Origin: Anisodus tanguticus
Lineage: Eukaryota; Streptophyta; Magnoliopsida; Solanales; Solanaceae
NCBI GenBank assembly: GCA_034509755.1
Contig: CM067561.1
Coordinates: 2,794,646-2,858,645, forward strand
Reading direction: 5' to 3'
DNA length: 64,000 bases
Made by a program: the position numbers and the translations under genes. The notes beneath the pieces were generated by a model. It saw only the letters and a program-made list of their open reading frames with translations. It was not told the DNA's origin and ran no database searches. The stretch's first letter is position 1, and every line of letters starts with the position of its first letter. Below, one piece after another: positions 58,881-64,000 of this stretch.

Positions 58881-60050
58881 TATATAGTGTAATTCCATAA
58901 GTAGAGTCTGGAAAGGGTGGAGTGTACGCAGACCTTACCCTTACCTTTGGAGAGAGAGAGGTTGTTTCTGATAGACCCTCGGCTCAAGAGAAAGTATATC
59001 AAAGCAGGTCAGAAAAAAAAACGGAAGTGATGAAACAATGACAAAATATTAAAGAAAGCAAGGCAAAGCAATTTGGAAAGAGGGAAAGGAACATCAGATA
59101 TAGTAACAAAAATCGAAGGACTAGAAACTACAGAAGAAATACTACGACTATTAGTATGGAGGGATAAGCAAGATAACACCCTACTACCTACAAACCTTCT
59201 ACCCTAATTTGTGTCATCCACAACCTCCTATCTAAGATCATATCCTCGATAAGCTACAACTGTGTCATATCTTGTCTAATTATCTGTTCCCAATACTTCT
59301 TCGATCTACCTCTACCTCTCCTGAAGCCATGCATAGCCAACTTCTCACATCTCCACATTGGGGCATCAGCGCATCTCCTCTTTATATGCTCAAACCATCG
59401 CAGCCTCGCGTTCCAAGATCGAGGCCACTCTCACCTTGTCCCGGATATCTTTATTTCTAATCCTATATCTCCTAGTATGCCCACACATCCAACTCAGCAT
59501 CCTCATTTTCGCAACTTTCATCTTCTGAATGTGAGAGTTCTTAACTGGCCAACACTCCATCCCACACAACATAGTTGGTCTAACCACTACTCTATAGAAC
59601 TTGACTTTAAATTTTGGTGGCACCTTCTTATCACACAAGACTCCGGATGTGAGTTTTCATTTCATCCACCCTGCACCAAATGATGAGTGACACGTCAATC
59701 TCCCCACTTTCTTGGATAATCGACTGAAGATACTTGAAATTCTCCTTCTTTTGGATGGAATTTGTATCAAACCTCACTTCTCCTCCAACCTCACGCGTTA
59801 CGTCACTGAACTTGCACTCCACGTATTCAGTCTTTGTCCGATTCAACCTGAAGCCAAAACTCCAGGGTCTTTCTCCAAACCTTCAACTTAGTGTTAACTC
59901 CGCCACAGGTCTCGTCAATCAAAACTATGTCATCTGCAAATAACATATACCATGACACTTCATCTTGAATATACCGCGTCAATACATCCATCAGAAAGAA
60001 AAATAAAAACAAGTCAAGAATTGATCCCTGGTGCAACTCCATCACAAGAG
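58881..60050 (-). mobile_element. 5'-truncated RTE-type LINE
   Basis: The reverse strand starts inside the reverse transcriptase (MELHQGSI, then WYMLFADDIVLIDETCGGVN; 60045-59827) and continues with NRTKTEYVECKFSD, YRVVVRPTMLCGMECWPVK and MHGFRRGRGRSKKYW. It ends in the conserved TS-SINE-like 3' tail near 58881. Frames are broken. The catalytic FADD is intact but the fingers domain is missing. No target duplication was identified. Confidence 0.88.
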
Positions 60051-60441
60051 GCTGTTAAGTTCAAATCAATTATGTAAAATTTCAATATTACAATCACTCG
60101 AAATGTCATACTATATTGGAATCAATTTAAATAACACAATAAGGTCAGGCCATCCATAAGAAAGCTTACCAATAATGACATACTTTAAGTTCTCTAGAGC
60201 TATCACACGCTCGAGTTCTTCCTCCTCCCAAAGAAACGTGATTCCGAATGCAATTAATATATAACAAATTGCACTGAAATAGGATTTGTATTGTTAATTG
60301 TCAATATTATTTTGACTAACGTCGCGTAAGATGGGATTGGGGTGGCTAGAAAACCTCCGAAGGAGCCTACCCAACCTCAGAGTATCATTTGAATTGCCAT
60401 AATTCAGCAATGCCTTGTCAAAAATTTATTCTAGGTGTAAA
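60051..60441. other. Intergenic stretch before the second Ale element
   Basis: Nothing recognised. Confidence 0.5.
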
Positions 60442-60820
60442 TGTTAAACAGAGCAATATACCTGTGATATACACTGAATATACAGAAGTATATATCATAG
60501 GTATACAAAAGCAATGGACCAACAAAGGCAGTGGGCAGTGGCCCAAAACCGACAAGAGCGTAGGCCCGGTTCGGAAGCCCATCACGGCGGTGGCTTCGAG
60601 AAAGCAGTGGTGTATTTATGGAATGTAAATTGTTGATATATTGTAGTGTAAATGTTACCTTAATTAGTCTTGTACACTTATCATAATTGTATAGTTAGAA
60701 TTATGGTAGAATAAGGTTTTAGAATTAGAATAGGAATAGGATTCTCCTATTATAGAAATATGTAACTTGTATATATAGCCTTTCAATTAATGAAAATAAT
60801 CAAGGGGATTATTTCTTTCA
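60442..60820 (+). repeat. 5' LTR of the second Ale element
   Basis: 379 bp from TGTTAAACAGAG to ttatttctttca. An imperfect inverted repeat near the start (tatacctgtgatatac and gtatatatcataggtata, about 60458-60504) replaces the perfect one of the first copy. The TATA region is tgtatatatag, near 60770. Confidence 0.85.
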
Positions 60821-60832
60821 TGGTATCAAGAG
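60821..60832 (+). promoter_or_regulatory. tRNA-Met primer-binding site, second Ale element
   Basis: TGGTATCAAGAG follows the LTR directly. The canonical and first-copy sequence is TGGTATCAGAG, so one A is extra, at a CAG. Confidence 0.8.
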
Positions 60833-60983
60833 ACTAGGTCTAAACAAAAGTTTTTCGCTCAACTTTTGTCCTCTCTTTGATTTCGGCCGAGACACCCCCC
60901 CCCTCGGGTTTCTCTTCCAAAATTCGTCTTCCGCTCTCAAAAACACCTCTCTTAAATTTTCCTTCCTTCTTTGTTCTTTCAAT

Positions 60984-61927
60984 ATGTCTAAGAACAATTA
61001 TCACCCTGCCCTCATGGTTTCCAATATCAAGAGATGTATCCCTATTGTCCTTGAGATGGAAAACGTCCAATATGCGACGTGGGCGGAGTTGTTTAAAATT
61101 CACGCTATCTCTTATCAAGTTCTTCATCACATCATTCTTCCCGCTACACCCCTTCCTGCTGAGGATCCTGAGTTATGGATTACTCTTGATGCTACCGTTC
61201 TCCGGTGGATCTACACCACTATTTCGGTGGACCTTTTACAGATGATTATTGAGCCGGATACCACGACTATGGCTGCATGGAATAGATTGCGTGACATATT
61301 CCAAGACAACCAACATTCACGTGTCGTCACACTCGAGTAGGAATTCTCTCTAGTTCGAATGGACGAATTTCCAAATGTTTCTGCATATTGCAAGAAACTC
61401 AAGGAGTTGGAAGATCAACTCCGTAATGTTGGTGCACCGATAACTAATAATCGTCTTGTTCTACAGTTGGTTGCCGGTCTTTCGGAGGCCTATAATGGTG
61501 TTGGAACTCTCCTTCGCCAAAGCAACCCTCTTTCCGACTTCTATCAAGCTCGCTCCATGCTTACTTTGGAAGAAGCCGGTTTGGCTAAAAAGGCGGCTAC
61601 CGGAGCAACCCCATCGTCATGGTGGCGTCCTCTCCTAGTTCTTCAGGTTTTATTAATAATTCGGGCCAAAACCATAATCATGGTGGCGGCAAGAATAATC
61701 GCAAGAATAATAACAAAAACCGCGGGGGCAAACGCGGCGGTTGGCTGGCCAATAGTTCAGGCCCAACACCCAGCAGTGGCGGCCCACTGGCCAGTGGCCC
61801 AACAGCAGCAGCTAAGGCCCAGCTCCATCACGGACAGGAATTCTTAGGCCCCGACCTCTACAAGCCCATCATACAGCAGGCCCCACTCAAACCGATATCG
61901 AGGCCGCGATGCACACATTGGGGTTGA
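60984..61927 (+). pseudogene. Ale-type gag, broken
   Basis: Met at 60984 opens MSKNNYHPALMVSNIKRCIP, a typical Ale capsid start. The UBN2-like region continues past an in-frame TAG (61338, replacing Gln) with FPNVSAYCKKLKELEDQL and LVLQLVAGLSEAYNG. A frame change near 61615 leads to a Gly/Asn/Lys-rich segment (GGGKNNRKNNNKNRGGKRGG) in place of a zinc knuckle. Another frame change near 61880-61910 precedes the protease. This is the region deleted in the other Ale copy. Confidence 0.9.
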
Positions 61928-64000
61928 CTCAATCGGACCCAAATTGGTATATGGACACCGGGGCCACTACTCACATGACTTCCGAATCAGGTACTCTCTC
62001 CTCTTATTCCAATTTGAGCACCCCTCGGAGTATAATTGTTGGTAATGGCAACTCTATTCCAATTCAGGGTTATGGTCAGAAAACGTTGTCTTCCCCCAAT
62101 CCACCCCTTCTCTTGAAAAATACTTTACATGCTCCTAAATTGATTACAAATTTAGTGTCTGTCCGAAAATTCACTACTGACAATTCTGTTTCCGTTGAAT
62201 TTGATCCTTTTAGTTTCTCTGTGAAGGATTTCAAGACGGGGAGTCATCTCATGAGGTGTGATAGTAGGGGGGATCTGTATCCTACCATGCCTGGTTTCCG
62301 TCCATTGAGTCAAGCCTTGCCATCAGCTTTTGCAGCCATCTCTCCTTCCATGTGGCATGCTCGTCTGGGTCATCCGGGATCTTCTATTTTATCAGTTTTA
62401 GATAAAAATAGCTTTATTTCCTGTAAGGGTACGAGTCGTACTCCACTTTGTTAGTCTTGTTCATTAGGGAAAATTGTTAAGTTGCCATTTGTAGACTCCA
62501 ATTCTCATACTTCTATGCCATTTGATATTATTCATAACGACTTATGGACGTCTCCTGTTCTTAGTTCATTGGGTCATCGATATTATGTTCTCATTTTGGA
62601 TGATTATTCTAGATTCTTGTGGACGTTTCCAATTGCGAATAAATCACAAGTGTTTTCCGTCTTCATCAAATTTAGAGCGTTCATTCGTACTCAATTCGAA
62701 AGAGAAATAAAAAATATTCAATGTGATAATGGGAAAGAGTATGACAATAGGGAGTTTTGGGGATTCTGTGCTAATAATGGGATAAATTTTCATTTTTTGT
62801 GTCCTCATACATCTTCACAAAATGGGAAAGCCGAAAGCAAAATTCGTTCCATAAATAACATTGTCCGAACTCTCTTAATTCATTCCTCCATACCTCCATA
62901 TTTTTGGCATCATGCTCTACAAATGACCACATATCTTCTTAACATAATTTCTTCAAAAGGTCTGACATATTCTTCCCCCCTCAAAATCCTATATAATAAG
63001 AACCCTTCTTATTCTCATCTTCGGATTTTTGGGTGCTTGTGTTATCCGTTATTTCCATCCACCACAATTAACAAACTTCAGGCTCGGTCTACCCCGTGTG
63101 TATTTTTGGGTTATCCGTCGAATCATCGTGGTTATAAGTGTTTTGATTTATCCTTCAAGAAAATCATAATTAATCGCCATGTCATTTTTGATGAAACCCA
63201 ATTCCCTTTTACGAAAGTTCATACTCCCGAGCCTAAGCCGTATAATTTTTTGGATGACCAAATATCCCCGTATATTATTCGGAATTTTTCGGACATCTCC
63301 CGCACCCAAAATCCTCCAGCGTGCCCACCGCCGCATTGGACCCACGATACCGCTAGCGAGTTCCGATTCATTGGATCGGTCCCAAGCAATTGGGCCGGTC
63401 CGCCCAATTCCGGAACCGGTCCGATTGATGAGTCGTTTTTCCGATTTGGGCCAGCAGGCCCACTGCCTGCTGGCCAGTCTGTCCTGAGCCCAGAAAATTC
63501 CCAAAATTCCCTCAATTCTTCCTCAAGTCATAGACCGGTCACTCGTAGTCAGCGGGGTATCTTTACACCTAAAATACATTTTAATTTACATTCGGATGTC
63601 TCTAAATCCCCCTTACCCCGCAATCCTGTGTCCGCATTAAATGACCCTAATTGGAAAATTGCTATGATGATGAATATAATGCTCTTATTGATAATAAGAC
63701 GTGGGAGTTGGTGCCCCGTCCATATGGTATTAATGTTATCAGGTCTATGTGGATTTTTGCTCATAAGGAGAATTCATATGGGTCATTTGCTCGACATAAG
63801 GCGCGACTTGTTGGTGATGGTAAGACTCAGCAGGTTGGGATAGATTGTGGTGAGACGTTTAGTCCGGTGGTCAAGCCGGCTACTATTCGCATTGTGCTTA
63901 TCTTGGCTCTTTCAAAAACTTGGCCAATTCATCAGTTGGATGTCAAGAATGCTTTCCTACATGATGATCTCAAGGAAACAATCTATATGCATCAGCCGTT
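61909..64000 (+). pseudogene. Ale-type pol, 5' part, broken and cut by the window
   Basis: The protease is NWYMDTGATTHMTSESGT. Integrase shows HARLGHPGSS and the DNGKEYDN and QNGKAESKIRS residues (the first copy has AERK). A TAG at 62452 replaces Gln in the zinc-binding loop. A long open part follows (62482-63660). A deletion near 63665, at a position where the first copy reads gactgatg, changes the frame just before reverse transcriptase. The window ends after QLDVKNAFLHDDL, before the YVDD motif. Confidence 0.9.

Larger units (their letters stand above)
60442..64000 (+). mobile_element. Second Ale-type Ty1-copia element, cut by the window edge
   Basis: 5' LTR, primer site, gag and pol up to the start of reverse transcriptase are present. 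It is closely related to the element at 44540-48452 but not the same insertion, since its LTR start differs strongly. It retains the gag that the other copy lacks. The 3' half and target duplication lie beyond the window. Several stops and frame changes make it non-autonomous as sequenced. Confidence 0.9.

Overview
The window looks like repeat-dense nuclear DNA of a flowering plant, most likely a solanaceous species. The evidence is the combination of RTE-type LINEs whose 3' tails match the TS-SINE type, Au- and SolS-like SINEs, Ale-type Ty1-copia elements, a Ty3-gypsy LTR style typical of Solanaceae, and a florendovirus/petuvirus-like endogenous pararetrovirus (EPRV). No intact protein-coding gene is present. 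Everything recognisable is a mobile element, an integrated viral relic, or an exon of one broken host gene.

Region 1 (1-13.4 kb) is EPRV. Three near-identical, head-to-tail units of 2,921-2,923 bp carry reverse transcriptase, RNase H, pol C-terminus, promoter/poly(A) region and leader, but lack the tRNA primer site, movement protein and coat protein. A more divergent fourth unit runs through its promoter and leader into a tRNA-Met primer site and a broken movement-protein gene. At about 11,411 this meets a second EPRV fragment in opposite orientation.

Region 2 (13.4-25.7 kb) holds a decayed LTR-like stretch, the 3' end and LTR of a copia element, a MITE, a TRIM-like solo LTR, and a reverse-strand Ty3-gypsy remnant. 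The gypsy LTR is split by a 2.1 kb pogo-like (Lemi1/Emigrant-type) transposon with a recognisable but disabled transposase and a TA target duplication.

Region 3 (26.4-57.8 kb) is one non-processed pseudogene of an ARIADNE-type RBR E3 ubiquitin ligase on the plus strand. About 515 codons of exon survive with GT/AG splice sites, spread over 31 kb. The gene contains an RTE LINE inside an exon (7-bp target duplication), a reverse-strand copia relic with an RTE tail inserted in it, two nested solo LTRs (target duplications AAATG and TTGTG), a gag-less Ale element (GAAAT), a TRIM candidate, a complete-length copia (GTGCG) and two SINEs.

Region 4 (57.8-64 kb) is the pseudogene's probable 3' UTR, another 5'-truncated RTE LINE, and the 5' two-thirds of a second Ale element cut by the window edge.

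One observation cuts across the window. Differences between the three EPRV array units fall mostly at CAG/CTG trinucleotides, the plant CHG-methylation context. This may be a sequencing artefact of methylated DNA, so some of the apparent frameshifts reported here should be checked against reads.
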